Shown: positions 1-7,352, counted from the first letter of the stretch. The stretch: DNA of 36,657 nt from an uncultured Verrucomicrobiota bacterium (GCA_903847485.1 CAINDV010000905.1:1-36657); one strand, 5' to 3'. Program-made: numbers and translations. The notes: generated by a model not told the origin, from the letters alone.

Positions 1-41
1 CGCTTTTGGGCCAGCACTTCTTGACGTGTTTTTTCACTCAT
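1..41 (-). CDS. 5' end of a gene truncated by the window edge, possibly a transposase/integrase
   Basis: Reading leftward from an ATG at 41, an open frame runs off the window, giving MSEKTRQEVLAQK and on. The charged start is reminiscent of the first residues of integrase-type transposases that begin with a short basic helix, but 13 codons cannot establish a family. Just upstream (57-79 and 115-137) are two similar direct repeats sharing a GTAACA...TTTTGAG core, which could be element-end or binding sequence. The product is therefore unassigned; a transposase is only a suggestion, supported weakly by the mobile-element remnant nearby. Confidence 0.3.
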   Translation of the reverse strand, partial: MSEKTRQEVLAQK

Positions 42-333
42 GTGGGGGTTCATATTTGGGTAACACCCATTTTGAGCTTACAGGGGCCGACCCAGTCAGC
101 CCACACCCCGCCTTCGGTAACAATCTTTTTGAGTCAAATCGTGGGTGTGTGTGGCGACAATTATTCCTTTCCTCGACGCCAACGGTAGACAAACGTACCG
201 CTCTGCCTCGGTCACGCGCTGGCATGTCATTTTGTTCGCTTCGTCTGCCACACGAAGAACGTAGCTGACCGCGTTACCTTCTTAAACAACAGGTGTTGCA
301 ATAGCCGGTTGCGCACGGGACAGATTAACGGAA

Positions 334-615
334 CGGGGCTATTTAGTTGACTCCACCGACCCCAACCTGTAGGAAACGATCCGTGCGCGACGAAAAATAT
401 CCGACCACGCTTCTGGAATTTGAAGCGTGGTTCTCCACTGAGGAATTTCGGTTTAACCGACGGAAGTCCCCATCCCGAGGCAAGCTCTTCTACCGTTTGC
501 TCCAGCAGGCCGTGGCAGTAACGCCAACGGCTTGGGCGCAACTGCGGGGCGGCAGAGTTCTGCCGGAGTCTGACCACAATGTATTGGGGTCGGTGGAGTC
601 AACTAAATAGTCCCG
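334..615. mobile_element. Internally deleted IS1595-type element (MITE-like), 282 bp with 8-bp TSD
   Basis: The arms at 334-365 and 584-615 are 32-bp inverted repeats differing at one base, and begin/end CGGGG / CCCG. Immediately outside, TAACGGAA is present at 326-333 and again at 616-623: a perfect 8-bp direct repeat, the duplication size known for IS1595-family insertions. The interior keeps only the two ends of a transposase-like reading frame (see the pseudogene at 392-535), so the element is non-autonomous. The perfect duplication suggests that it transposed as a unit and fairly recently. Confidence 0.8.
392..535 (+). pseudogene. IS1595/ISXO2-like transposase relic: N-terminus joined to C-terminus
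   Basis: In the frame beginning at 347, codons 16-33 read like the start of ISXO2-type transposases (TLLEFEAWFSTEE, normally followed by the zinc ribbon). Codons 34-63 read directly like their C-terminus (FNRRKSPSRGKLFYRLLQQA). The zinc ribbon and the entire DDE/N catalytic core that should lie between them are absent. The junction is near 446, and the reading frame is preserved across it. Family assignment is from motif memory. No function is expected; it marks the origin of the surrounding 282-bp element. Confidence 0.6.
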
Positions 616-672
616 TAACGGAAAACTGAACGCCCCCCATCCATTCGACCTCCGCCAAAAGCCGCCACCGCC

Positions 673-2208
673 ATGTCCGCCACCGCCTCTCAGCGCGCTC
701 CGCGCCCCTCACCCTTCTTGCGTCTCCGCCACTGGCTTCGCGGCGGCACTTGGCGCGTCGTTTTCTTTACCGGCGGCTGCCTGCTCACTCTCGGAGTGCT
801 GTTCATCGCCGAGGAAAACTGGCGGGCAGAAGGTGCTTGGAACCGTTGCCACACGGCGCTCGAAGCCCGGGGCGAAAAACTTACCCTCGCTGACTTTGCC
901 CCCCCGCCGCTGCCAGCGGAACAAAACTTCGCCGCCACGCCGCTGCTGGCCGCGCTATTCACCAAGCCCACGGCCCCCGCGTTCCCCATCACGCTCATGT
1001 TGGACGACGCTGCCACCAACTCTCCCGGCACCGCCTTGGGCAGTTGGCGCGTCGCCCGCCGCACCGACCTGACGGCTTGGGCGAACGCCTACCGCAGCCA
1101 CACCCCCTCCGCCAGCAACGTCTCCCCCGGTGCGGTCGTGCTCACTGCGCTAACTCGCTTTGAACCCCAGTTCGCCGAACTGCGCGCCGCCAGCCAACGG
1201 CCCGGCGCACAGTTCCCCTGGACCTGGGATAATCCCGACCAACTCGCGCCCCATTTCGCCGCCGCCAAAGCGATCACCCAGACGCTTGCCCTCCACGCCA
1301 GCGCCGCCCTCGCCGAAGGCCGCGCCGACGCCGCGCTGGCCGACCTCACATTAAGTCTCAAACTGGACCAGGCCTTGCGCAATGAACCCATCATGCTGGC
1401 CTACCTCGTACGCGCCTCTGTCCTGCAACTTACCCTCCTGCCCGTCTGGGAAGGCCTTGCCGACCACCGCTGGAGCGACACCCAACTCCAGGAAATCCAG
1501 CAGCGATTCAGCCAATTGAATTTCCTCGCCGACCTGGCCCAGACTCTCCGCGGCGAGCGCGGCCTCGCCAACAGTCAGACCGAGCAAATGATCGCCGGCC
1601 CGCGTTCTTCCGCCCGCGGCGACGAGACGGTGAATGTGCGCTCCGCCGCCCGCTCCTTGGGCTTCGGCCCGCACGCCCTGCTGCGCCAAAACCAGATCCA
1701 CATCAACCAACTCTTCCAACTGGCCATTGACCCCATCCAAGCCGCGGCCAGTAACTCTCAAGGCCAGCGCCCTCCCGATCTCACTAACTTCCAGGACCAA
1801 GCAAAAAGCCTCCGCACGCAACATCCCTACCGCGTGCTGGCGGGGATGTTGGTGCCGGCGCTCCAATCGGTCATCGAGAAAGGGCTTCAGGCCCAAGTCT
1901 CGCTGGACCTGGCGTTGGTCGCCTGCGCGCTCGAACGCCACCGCCTGGCCCAAGGCACCTATCCGGCCCGGCTAGAACTCCTGGTGCCCGCCTATCTCCC
2001 GCGCCTCCCCGTGGATCTAACCGATGGTCAGCCCCTCCGCTATCAGTGTGGCCCGGAAGGTAAGTTCGTGCTCTACTCCGTCGGCCTCAACCGCATAGAC
2101 GATGGCGGTCGCGTGGAACTAAGTCCCGAAACGCAGAATCCCAACCCGCACCAAGGCGACTGGGTCTGGCGTTATCCGCCGCCTACTAACCATCCCGCCC
2201 ACCAATGA
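673..2208 (+). CDS. Membrane-anchored hypothetical protein with pilin-like C-terminal region
   Basis: The 511-residue product has a basic N-terminus (about 1-28) followed by one hydrophobic segment (about 29-46, VVFFTGGCLLTLGVLFIAEE), so it is probably anchored in the inner membrane with the bulk outside. The middle is Ala/Leu-rich and probably helical. Residues about 415-495 contain an ALERHRLAQGTYPARLELL stretch followed by DGQPLRYQ and LYSVGLNRIDDGG. This pattern also occurs at the ends of type II pseudopilin-like proteins and in many PVC-group hypotheticals. I know no catalytic function for it. The ATG at 673 is the first in frame after the IS relic and precedes the basic stretch. Its TGA overlaps the next gene's ATG (ATGA at 2205-2208), implying translational coupling to the DNA glycosylase. 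Confidence 0.75.
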   Translation: MSATASQRAPRPSPFLRLRHWLRGGTWRVVFFTGGCLLTLGVLFIAEENWRAEGAWNRCHTALEARGEKLTLADFAPPPLPAEQNFAATPLLAALFTKPTAPAFPITLMLDDAATNSPGTALGSWRVARRTDLTAWANAYRSHTPSASNVSPGAVVLTALTRFEPQFAELRAASQRPGAQFPWTWDNPDQLAPHFAAAKAITQTLALHASAALAEGRADAALADLTLSLKLDQALRNEPIMLAYLVRASVLQLTLLPVWEGLADHRWSDTQLQEIQQRFSQLNFLADLAQTLRGERGLANSQTEQMIAGPRSSARGDETVNVRSAARSLGFGPHALLRQNQIHINQLFQLAIDPIQAAASNSQGQRPPDLTNFQDQAKSLRTQHPYRVLAGMLVPALQSVIEKGLQAQVSLDLALVACALERHRLAQGTYPARLELLVPAYLPRLPVDLTDGQPLRYQCGPEGKFVLYSVGLNRIDDGGRVELSPETQNPNPHQGDWVWRYPPPTNHPAHQ

Positions 2209-2855
2209 CTTCCCTTCGGCAGTCCACCTATCCCCAATCCATGCTCGCAACCCTCGCCCAACACTTCGCCCAAACCGATCCCATCATGGCCGGTTTGATC
2301 GCCCGCATCGGCCCGATCACCCTCCAAGCGCGCCGACTGCCGCCCTGCCAGTCGCTCATCCAGTCCGTCATCTACCAACAACTTAGCGGCAAGGCGGCCG
2401 AGACTATCCTCAACCGGTTTCGCGCGCTCTTTGGGGCCGGGCGTTTTCCCAAACCGGAGGCGGTTCTAGCGGAAACAACCGGGTGCCTTCGCTCCGCCGG
2501 TCTTTCGTCGGCCAAGGTTGACTATGTTCGCGCCGTCGCCGCCCAGGCGGTCGCCGGCGCGCTGCCGACTCTCGCCCAATGCGATCGCCTGACCGATGCG
2601 GAAATCGTGGAGCGACTAATCACGATCAAAGGCGTTGGCCGATGGACGGTGGAGATGTTCCTCATTTTCAATCTGGGCCGGCCCGACGTGTTACCGGGCC
2701 ATGATCTTGGTGTGCGCCGGGGCTTCCAAATCACCTATGACAAACGAAAGCTGCCCGAGCCGGAAGCCTTGGAACGCTTCGGCGTCCGGTGGCAGCCGCA
2801 CCGCACCACAGCAGCGTGGTACCTATGGCGGGCCGTGGACACGCTCCAGAAGTAG
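2205..2855 (+). CDS. DNA-3-methyladenine glycosylase II-like (AlkA family, HhH-GPD)
   Basis: The 216-residue product matches the short bacterial AlkA-like glycosylases that excise alkylated purines by base excision repair. The SVIYQQLSGKAA segment (about 54-65) is the typical N-terminal family signature. The helix-hairpin-helix is IKGVGRWTVEM (about 141-151). The downstream PGHDLGVRRG (164-173) places the conserved catalytic aspartate at D167. The E. coli-type N-terminal beta domain is absent, as is usual for this compact subgroup. The start is chosen at the ATGA overlap with the preceding gene; M13 (2241) or M28 (2286) are possible alternatives, and the homologous region begins around residue 13. 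A repeat hairpin begins right at its stop codon. Confidence 0.9.
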   Translation: MTSLRQSTYPQSMLATLAQHFAQTDPIMAGLIARIGPITLQARRLPPCQSLIQSVIYQQLSGKAAETILNRFRALFGAGRFPKPEAVLAETTGCLRSAGLSSAKVDYVRAVAAQAVAGALPTLAQCDRLTDAEIVERLITIKGVGRWTVEMFLIFNLGRPDVLPGHDLGVRRGFQITYDKRKLPEPEALERFGVRWQPHRTTAAWYLWRAVDTLQK

Positions 2856-2874
2856 GACAGGCGTCGCGCCTGTC
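2856..2874. repeat. REP-like palindrome (GACAGGCG-TCG-CGCCTGTC)
   Basis: A perfect 8-bp stem (2856-2863 / 2867-2874) with a 3-nt loop starts directly after the AlkA-like stop codon. There is no T-run, so it is not a classical intrinsic terminator. Overlapping frames read GQASRLS and DRRDACPT, peptides I recognise as the usual false-ORF signature of an abundant extragenic palindrome in Verrucomicrobia-type genomes. A further weak hairpin lies at 2940-2953 (CCGCA-TTGG-TGCGG). Either could attenuate transcription between the convergent units. Confidence 0.6.
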
Positions 2875-3008
2875 TCCATCTGCATGCCCGCTCTTCGCCA
2901 AATTCTTTCGCTGTAAAAACAAGCGCGCCGCCGGTCCTACCGCATTGGTGCGGCTTAGTTACCCAGCCTCGCTTAAGCAGTTATCCGTTCCGCCGAATTT
3001 CCTCAAAG

Positions 3009-3140
3009 TCAGTCCGGTGCCAGCACCACCCGGAAGCCCAGGTCGCTGCCGCTGGCCCACGGTTCGCTGGCGAACCAGCACGCCGCGCGGCAGTTAGTTC
3101 CATAACTCGTGAAACAGCCGCCGTGGCCGTGGTGAAACTC
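3009..3140 (-). pseudogene. C-terminal remnant of a formylglycine-generating-enzyme (FGE/SUMF1) domain protein
   Basis: On the minus strand, 43 codons ending in TGA at 3009-3011 read the typical FGE-sulfatase C-terminus: GGCFTSYGTNCRAACWF, then SEPWASGSDLGFRVV and LAPD before the stop. The NCRAAC...LGFRVV pattern is characteristic of the family, which normally spans about 250 residues, so more than 80 percent is missing. Upstream the frame runs straight into the 3' end of the kinase gene at 3143, so the break coincides with that operon's end. This suggests that the kinase operon, or a rearrangement, truncated an older gene. Confidence 0.6.
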
Positions 3141-3142
3141 GG

Positions 3143-4129
3143 TTATCCGGCTCGTTTGAGCAGCGTGCGCAGAAGCTTGGGCAGCGTGTCAAAGTCGCGA
3201 CCAGTCTGTAAGTGGTAACAACGGCAGCTTCGGACTAGCGCAGCCAAGGCATCCAGATGCGCCTGCGACGAGCGCAGCTCCGTCAGGACCACGTTGCAGA
3301 TGAGTTGCAGCAGCGCCTCGGACTTGAGCATGGGCGTCACCTTGCTGGTACGCGACCGTGACGCTTGGGGAAAGAGAAGGACTGCCGGCACGCATTCCCA
3401 GCAGGGAGTAACTCCGTAAACCCGCGTGGCGCACACCGGTTGCTTCGGGCACGCAGCGAAAGCCGACTTGCCAATCAGCTTCTGGATTTCCGGAAAGAAG
3501 CTGGCGGTGTGCGCCGTGACATCAATCTCGTCCGGGAAGGCCAGCACGCGCAACCCGTTGTCTCCGTGCGCAGCGGTGAGAAACACCGTGTCATCGGCGA
3601 GGAAATCAAAGCCGGCGCGCACTAATGACAGTGTAAGTGTGGTTTTGCCAGCTCCGCTCTGGCCGGCAATCAGCAGACCTTTTCCGGCCACGGCCAGACC
3701 TGCCGCATGCACCATGTAAAGCCCGTGTCGCTTCAGCAGTTCGGCCAACGGCATCGTGAAACACACATGCGAGAGAAACCAGTCGGAGTCCGAGTTAGTT
3801 TCCAGATAGGAAACCCGAACCCGCCCCGCCTTTAGATCGCCCAGCGCCCGGCCTTGATCGCCGCAATCCATGTAGAACTGTTCCGTCTTATCGTAATAGG
3901 TCACTTCGCCCAGTTCCAAATCCAGGACAGATCGCGACGCGCCTATTGGTCTGGCTGCCGAAGGGTGGCCGGGGTTCGATGTCTGGCAGAACTCAAAACG
4001 CAGTTGAGGCAATCGAGCGTCCGTGCCTGCGGGAAACCGGCCCAGTCGCGCTAGCAAGGCGGCGAGCACCGAGTCTTCGGCGGAGATGTCCAGTTGCAAG
4101 CCGTGGACTAAGTAGGAATGGGTAGTCAT
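3143..4129 (-). CDS. HPr kinase-like ATPase (RiPP-associated serine kinase family)
   Basis: Counting from the chosen start, the product is 328 residues. A variable N-terminal region is followed by HAAGLAVAGKGLLI and a P-loop GQSGAGKT (156-163), then FLADD (about 176-180), the arrangement of HPr kinase/phosphorylase C-terminal domains. Relatives next to PqqD and B2 genes include kinases shown to phosphorylate lasso-peptide precursors; others have unknown targets. The start is placed at the ATG at 4129, one base after the TAG of the B2-like gene (TAG-T-ATG). An upstream ATG at 4153 would extend it by eight residues and overlap. It is the last gene of a three- or four-gene minus-strand operon. 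No PTS HPr gene is nearby, so carbon-catabolite control is unlikely to be its role. Confidence 0.75.
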   Translation of the reverse strand: MTTHSYLVHGLQLDISAEDSVLAALLARLGRFPAGTDARLPQLRFEFCQTSNPGHPSAARPIGASRSVLDLELGEVTYYDKTEQFYMDCGDQGRALGDLKAGRVRVSYLETNSDSDWFLSHVCFTMPLAELLKRHGLYMVHAAGLAVAGKGLLIAGQSGAGKTTLTLSLVRAGFDFLADDTVFLTAAHGDNGLRVLAFPDEIDVTAHTASFFPEIQKLIGKSAFAACPKQPVCATRVYGVTPCWECVPAVLLFPQASRSRTSKVTPMLKSEALLQLICNVVLTELRSSQAHLDALAALVRSCRCYHLQTGRDFDTLPKLLRTLLKRAG

Positions 4130-4130
4130 A

Positions 4131-4637
4131 CTAAATGGCTCCCGTGCTGCCACCGGGTAAGTGAGCCGATTCCGGAAGACTATAGACGAGACGAAATTGC
4201 GGGCGCGGATCGTTATTCTCCAGAAACGGCTCCCCGTCTTTGACCAACCAGCAATGGCCCACCATTTGGACTATGTCCCCCTTTTTCATAGCGTCACCGA
4301 AACAGAGACTTACCGGCAGGCCGGCCCGCCGGAGAAAGAAGTAGAGGGTAACTCCCCGCGTCAAGCACCTGGGGCACACCAGCGGGCCACCGATGACTCG
4401 CGCCAACTCCACACAACGGATGATTGGTTCCACCTTGGCTAAGTCAACGGCGGACTTGCTGGACACTCGGGTCCGACGTTCGAGCCAGCGGGTGATGACG
4501 CCAAACTTCAGGCTGAACAGGAGCGGCACTGCCGCCGCGAAGCAAAACACGCGCGCGAACAGCCACCACTGGCCGGGGCGGCGCAGTTCCCTAAGTCCGG
4601 CCAGTCTTCGGCGTAGGCTCGCCCAGGAGATTTTCAT
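4131..4637 (-). CDS. Lasso-peptide B2-like transglutaminase-fold protease
   Basis: The 168-residue product matches the family of B2 leader peptidases (transglutaminase-like core). An Arg-rich amphipathic start (LRRRLAGLRELRR) is followed by a hydrophobic stretch (about 31-43). The catalytic cysteine sits in CPRCLTRGVTLYFFLRRAGLP (C91), the histidine in GHCWLVKDGEP (H128) and the acidic partner in ENNDP (D143). In lasso biosynthesis this protein cuts the leader from the precursor after PqqD/B1 delivers it. The start at 4637 overlaps the PqqD-like gene by 47 bp but keeps the normal N-terminal arrangement. The stop is one base from the kinase start. There is no asparagine-synthetase-like cyclase in the window, so the modified product need not be a true lasso. 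Confidence 0.75.
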   Translation of the reverse strand: MKISWASLRRRLAGLRELRRPGQWWLFARVFCFAAAVPLLFSLKFGVITRWLERRTRVSSKSAVDLAKVEPIIRCVELARVIGGPLVCPRCLTRGVTLYFFLRRAGLPVSLCFGDAMKKGDIVQMVGHCWLVKDGEPFLENNDPRPQFRLVYSLPESAHLPGGSTGAI

Positions 4638-4893
4638 CGGCCAGGTTCGTCAGTAACTCCATTAGATCGCGCTCAATCGTGGCGGCGGGCGCGTCAAACT
4701 CCTCACTCAGCAGGCCGGCGATCTCGGAAACCGTGCGGTGGCCGTCACAGAGTTCCCAGGCGCGTCCGCCCACTCCGTCCAGGCAGTAGTATTGGCCTAT
4801 CTCCAGACTAAGTAGGACGATGGTGCCGGCGGCTTCCTGTGTGAGAATACCTTCGTTTCTTTGAAGGCGGGTGGATGGTTGTATTGCTTTCAT
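4591..4893 (-). CDS. PqqD-family RiPP recognition protein (lasso B1-like)
   Basis: The 100-residue product has the PqqD winged-helix pattern: LSLEIGQYYCLDGVGGRAWE (about 28-47), then a DGHRTVSEIAGLLSEEF block (50-66) and ERDLMELLTNLADENLL (74-90). PqqD-like domains are RiPP recognition elements that bind leader peptides and present them to modifying enzymes. It begins one base after the stop codon of a small upstream ORF (TAA-C-ATG at 4891-4897) and overlaps the B2-like protease, the order expected for a RiPP operon (precursor, B1, B2, tailoring kinase). Confidence 0.85.
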   Translation of the reverse strand: MKAIQPSTRLQRNEGILTQEAAGTIVLLSLEIGQYYCLDGVGGRAWELCDGHRTVSEIAGLLSEEFDAPAATIERDLMELLTNLADENLLGEPTPKTGRT

Positions 4894-4894
4894 G

Positions 4895-5212
4895 TTACCA
4901 GAAGTTAGTCACAACTTGCGGTTGCTCAGAACGAGGTTTCCCAGTGCGATCCCCTTCGACCGGTTCGGCTTGCACACCGGCGTCGCCTCCCATAGCGGTA
5001 CCCGATCCGGAGGCTTGGGCACTCACCCAACGGCACCAAGTAATCTTACAACCGTGGCCTGCCCGCGTGCCCGGCCGCAGATCGAGCGACAGAACTCCAC
5101 CCAGCCTATGGAAGCTGGTGGAATCGCTCGCACGTCGCTGGATCGTTCGCCCCGCGAAAACACAATCCAGAAACACCGGAACTTTCGAGTTGGCTTTCAT
5201 CGCATCGTTCAT
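4895..5212 (-). CDS. Small unrecognised protein heading the PqqD/B2/kinase operon; candidate RiPP precursor
   Basis: The frame is about 105 residues from the ATG at 5212 (start MNDAMKANSKVPVFLDC). An in-frame ATG at 5200 gives 101 residues, and an upstream ATG at 5293 would give 132. The C-terminus is Gly/Glu/Gln-rich and ends PRSEQPQVVTNFW. I recognise no family. Its value is its position: the stop TAA lies one base before the PqqD-like ATG, the same one-base spacing as between the B2-like and kinase genes, which argues that it is a real, co-translated gene. A GGDAGVQAE segment offers a Gly and a Glu nine residues apart, which is compatible with a lasso macrolactam, but this is speculative. 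Alternatives are an unrelated small protein or a chance frame. Confidence 0.45.
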   Translation of the reverse strand: MNDAMKANSKVPVFLDCVFAGRTIQRRASDSTSFHRLGGVLSLDLRPGTRAGHGCKITWCRWVSAQASGSGTAMGGDAGVQAEPVEGDRTGKPRSEQPQVVTNFW

Positions 5213-5252
5213 TGGCAGTCTATCGCTGTCGCCAGCAACACGAACCTGCCCA

Positions 5253-5290
5253 ACAGGGGCGGGACTGTAATAAAGGAAAGCCGCCCCTGT
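5253..5290. repeat. 10-bp stem hairpin upstream of the RiPP-like operon
   Basis: ACAGGGGCGG at 5253-5262 and its exact complement CCGCCCCTGT at 5281-5290 can form a 10-bp stem with an 18-nt AT-rich loop. It lies upstream of the minus-strand small ORF (and inside it if the 5293 start is used). It has no adjacent T-run on either strand, so a role as an intrinsic terminator is doubtful. It could equally be a leader structure. Confidence 0.45.
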
Positions 5291-5321
5291 CAAGTGCCTC
5301 CGGGATCATCCCTGGTGAATG

Positions 5322-5696
5322 GGCGCATCTCAGTTTATTGCAAGGCCGCTTTCAGCCCGGCAGGGCGACAGAGAATAGCCCAGCGTTTCAACGCTGGGAC
5401 TATCGCCCCGGCGTGCTCAAGTTCCGCTAGTGTAGTGTCTCGTAAATAGCTATACATATCAGATGGCAAATTGGCTCGCAAGTCATTGAAAGACAGCAAG
5501 GCAATCCGAAAAACCAGTGTATAGCTATTTCGGAGACACTACACTAGGGACGACAGAAGGTCGTTTGAAGTAGGGTTCCGTCGTCCCTGAAGGACTGGTT
5601 CTATTGACGCGCTCCCAAACCCAGCTTTGAAACGCTGGGCTATTCTCTATCGCCCTGCCGGGCTGGAAACAGCCTTGCACGAAACTGAGATGCGCC
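5322..5696. repeat. Large imperfect inverted repeat (77-bp arms) of a dispersed family
   Basis: The arms 5322-5398 and 5620-5696 are reverse complements at 70 of 77 positions by direct comparison. Both contain the block CCCGGCAGGGCGA and AGAATAGCCCAGCGTTTCAA. They generate false peptides containing GRATENSPAFQRW and GRAIENSPAFQSW, a signature I associate with an abundant extragenic repeat in PVC-type genomes. A MITE (5427-5547) and an additional 9-bp stem (5546-5554 / 5580-5588, AGGGACGAC / GTCGTCCCT) sit between the arms. No gene is seen in 5322-5812. Confidence 0.7.
5427..5547. mobile_element. 121-bp MITE-like element with 29-bp terminal inverted repeats
   Basis: The ends 5427-5455 and 5519-5547 are inverted repeats matching at 27 of 29 positions, beginning CTAGTGTAGTGTCTC. 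The 63-bp centre is AT-richer than its surroundings and encodes nothing. The outer CTAG on both sides may include the target site. No longer target duplication is evident. It is inserted within the larger 5322-5696 inverted repeat, so it postdates that structure. Confidence 0.65.
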
Positions 5697-5812
5697 AGGT
5701 GGCGAGGTTCTCCCACTCTGCGCCTTGACAAACTTTCAGCCAATGAAGGCCTGGGTACGGAACTTGAGTTGAGACACGGCGGCCTGGATGACCTTAGATT
5801 CAAGTTTAAGGT

Positions 5813-7111
5813 TCATACTCGGAGTGTCGGTGTTGTTAGGTTGTTGTTAGTCGTTTCGGCACTAATCAGCGCGCCGACTCTAACCGGAAAAACCGGCGAT
5901 CGCACAGAAACATTTTCCCAGCCAAACAGGAACTGCGCGGCGGCACCGCAGGTGCGGCCCTGGCAGGTGCCCATGCCGCAGCGGGTGTGCAGCTTCGCGG
6001 CGCGCCAGTTGGCGAAACCTTCGATCGTGTCGCGCCGGACATCCTCACAGCGGCAAACGACTGTGTCCGGCGTAGTGAGTTGGCGCAACTCGGGGCGCAG
6101 GCAAAAGGCTTTACTAAGCGCCGCCCGAAAACTATGCCAGCCAGCGCGGTGGCTGAAAAGCGCGCGCGACTCTCCGGTCAGGCCAGCGGCGGTCAGTCCA
6201 GCAATCTGGCCTTCGACCAAGGCGCACTCGGCACCGCCAATACCGGTAGGTTCACCGGCGCATAAGACATCGGCCACCGTCGTCTCTTGAAACTCGTTCA
6301 CGCTGACTGCGCCTGCGCTTAGTGCGCAGCCTACTAAGAGCGGTAACTCGACATTCGGCACTAAGTGGAAACCGCAGGCGAAGTAATCGCAGTCTTCGGT
6401 CCAGGTGCGCGTGCCGTCGGTCAGAGTCACTTGCTGCACGCGCCCGGTGCCTTCCGCCTTCACCGGCCAGCAACCGCAGCGATACGGCACGCCGAGCAAC
6501 CTACTCTTCACCCCAACGCCTTGACACAGCTTGCTGGGATGGCGCCAGAGACCGAGGCCAAAGCGCATGACTTTAGCCAGCGGAGTCTGTTCCACAACTA
6601 AGGACACTTGCGCGCCGTGTTGCTTCAAGCGGTCGGCCACAGCCAGTAACAAGGGGCCTGTGCCTGCAACCACCACCCGCTTGCCGGCGACGGGCCAACC
6701 GGCCTTGGACATGGCGTGCAGGCCGCCCGGTCCCAGCACACCAGGTAGTGTCCAGCCGGGAAACGGAAGGAACAGTTCCCGCGCGCCAGTAGCGAGAATG
6801 AGTTTCTGCCAGGTAAGTTCCAAGACTCCCGACGGCGTCTCCGCCAGCAGACGGCGCGGTGCTGGAGCCGCGAAAGCCGTGGCGTTGGCGAAGACTTGCG
6901 CACCGGACTTCCTAAGTCTTTGTAGCCAGCGCTGCGCCGCCGCTGACGTCGGCTGCGCCTGTTCGCCGCGCCAGATTTGGCCGCCGAGCCACGGAGCGTT
7001 ATCGAGCACCGCCACCTTCTTGCCTGCTTCCGCCGCTGCACAGGCAGCCGCCATGCCCGCCGGGCCGGCCCCGACGACAAGGATTTCAAACTGGTGTTGC
7101 TGGCTATTCAT
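5813..7111 (-). CDS. D-hydroxyproline dehydrogenase, FAD/NAD(P)-binding subunit with C-terminal Fe-S region
   Basis: The 432-residue product belongs to the HcnB/opine-oxidase-A-like flavoprotein subunits. The FAD site is VVGAGPAGMAAACAAAEAG (12-30), with a second dinucleotide site VVVAGTGPLLLAVADRL (about 145-161). The C-terminal part has CRCEDV followed by CGMGTCQGRTCG, a BFD-like [2Fe-2S] region. In heteromeric D-hydroxyproline dehydrogenases this subunit accepts electrons from the DAO-like subunit. Its ATG overlaps the stop of the 2Fe-2S gene by 8 bp and it ends the operon. The last ten residues (ETTNNNLTTPTLRV) are an Asn/Thr-rich tail encoded by a short repeat. Opine or other D-amino-acid oxidation is the alternative; the epimerase in the operon favours hydroxyproline. 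Confidence 0.85.
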   Translation of the reverse strand: MNSQQHQFEILVVGAGPAGMAAACAAAEAGKKVAVLDNAPWLGGQIWRGEQAQPTSAAAQRWLQRLRKSGAQVFANATAFAAPAPRRLLAETPSGVLELTWQKLILATGARELFLPFPGWTLPGVLGPGGLHAMSKAGWPVAGKRVVVAGTGPLLLAVADRLKQHGAQVSLVVEQTPLAKVMRFGLGLWRHPSKLCQGVGVKSRLLGVPYRCGCWPVKAEGTGRVQQVTLTDGTRTWTEDCDYFACGFHLVPNVELPLLVGCALSAGAVSVNEFQETTVADVLCAGEPTGIGGAECALVEGQIAGLTAAGLTGESRALFSHRAGWHSFRAALSKAFCLRPELRQLTTPDTVVCRCEDVRRDTIEGFANWRAAKLHTRCGMGTCQGRTCGAAAQFLFGWENVSVRSPVFPVRVGALISAETTNNNLTTPTLRV

Positions 7112-7352
7112 CGGTGCGCACCTCCAAGCCTTCCTCGCACAGTGTCAGACAACTGCGGCTATGCGGCTGGCCATTGATGGTTACTCGGCACTCGAAGCAG
7201 ACACCCATGCCGCACAGCGGGCCGCGTGATTCGCCGTGAAGGGAACTGCGGAAGCGTGCTGCTCCCGACTCTACCACCGCCGCCGCGACGATCGTCCCGG
7301 CTGGCACGCTTATCGGCTTACCGTTGACCGAGATAGTAACGCGCTTAGTCAT
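7104..7352 (-). CDS. D-hydroxyproline dehydrogenase, small (2Fe-2S) ferredoxin-like subunit
   Basis: The product is 82 residues from the ATG at 7352 ([19 protein letters not shown]). It has the beta-grasp start of 2Fe-2S subunits and the cysteine set GPLCGMGVCFECRVTING...SC. This is the HcnA/SoxA-type small subunit that carries electrons between the two flavoprotein subunits. It overlaps the upstream DAO-like gene and the downstream FAD gene by 8 bp each, so all three are translationally coupled. A longer frame from 7397 exists, but the extra 15 residues lie inside the preceding gene and are not needed. Confidence 0.85.
   Translation of the reverse strand: MTKRVTISVNGKPISVPAGTIVAAAVVESGAARFRSSLHGESRGPLCGMGVCFECRVTINGQPHSRSCLTLCEEGLEVRTDE

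Noticed and set aside
1351-1953. 200-codon minus-strand frame
   Set aside because: Antisense shadow of the 673-2208 gene with no recognisable motif and no upstream context.
2940-2953. Hairpin as intrinsic terminator between convergent units
   Set aside because: Five-base stem and no T-run; kept only as a passing note.
2635-3097. Frames with GQASRLS / RRDACPT peptides
   Set aside because: Products of the GACAGGCG palindromic repeat and the end of the AlkA-like gene.
5525-5803. Open frames containing ENSPAFQ(R/S)W on both strands (also 5212-5430)
   Set aside because: They are translations of the 77-bp inverted repeat arms, not genes.
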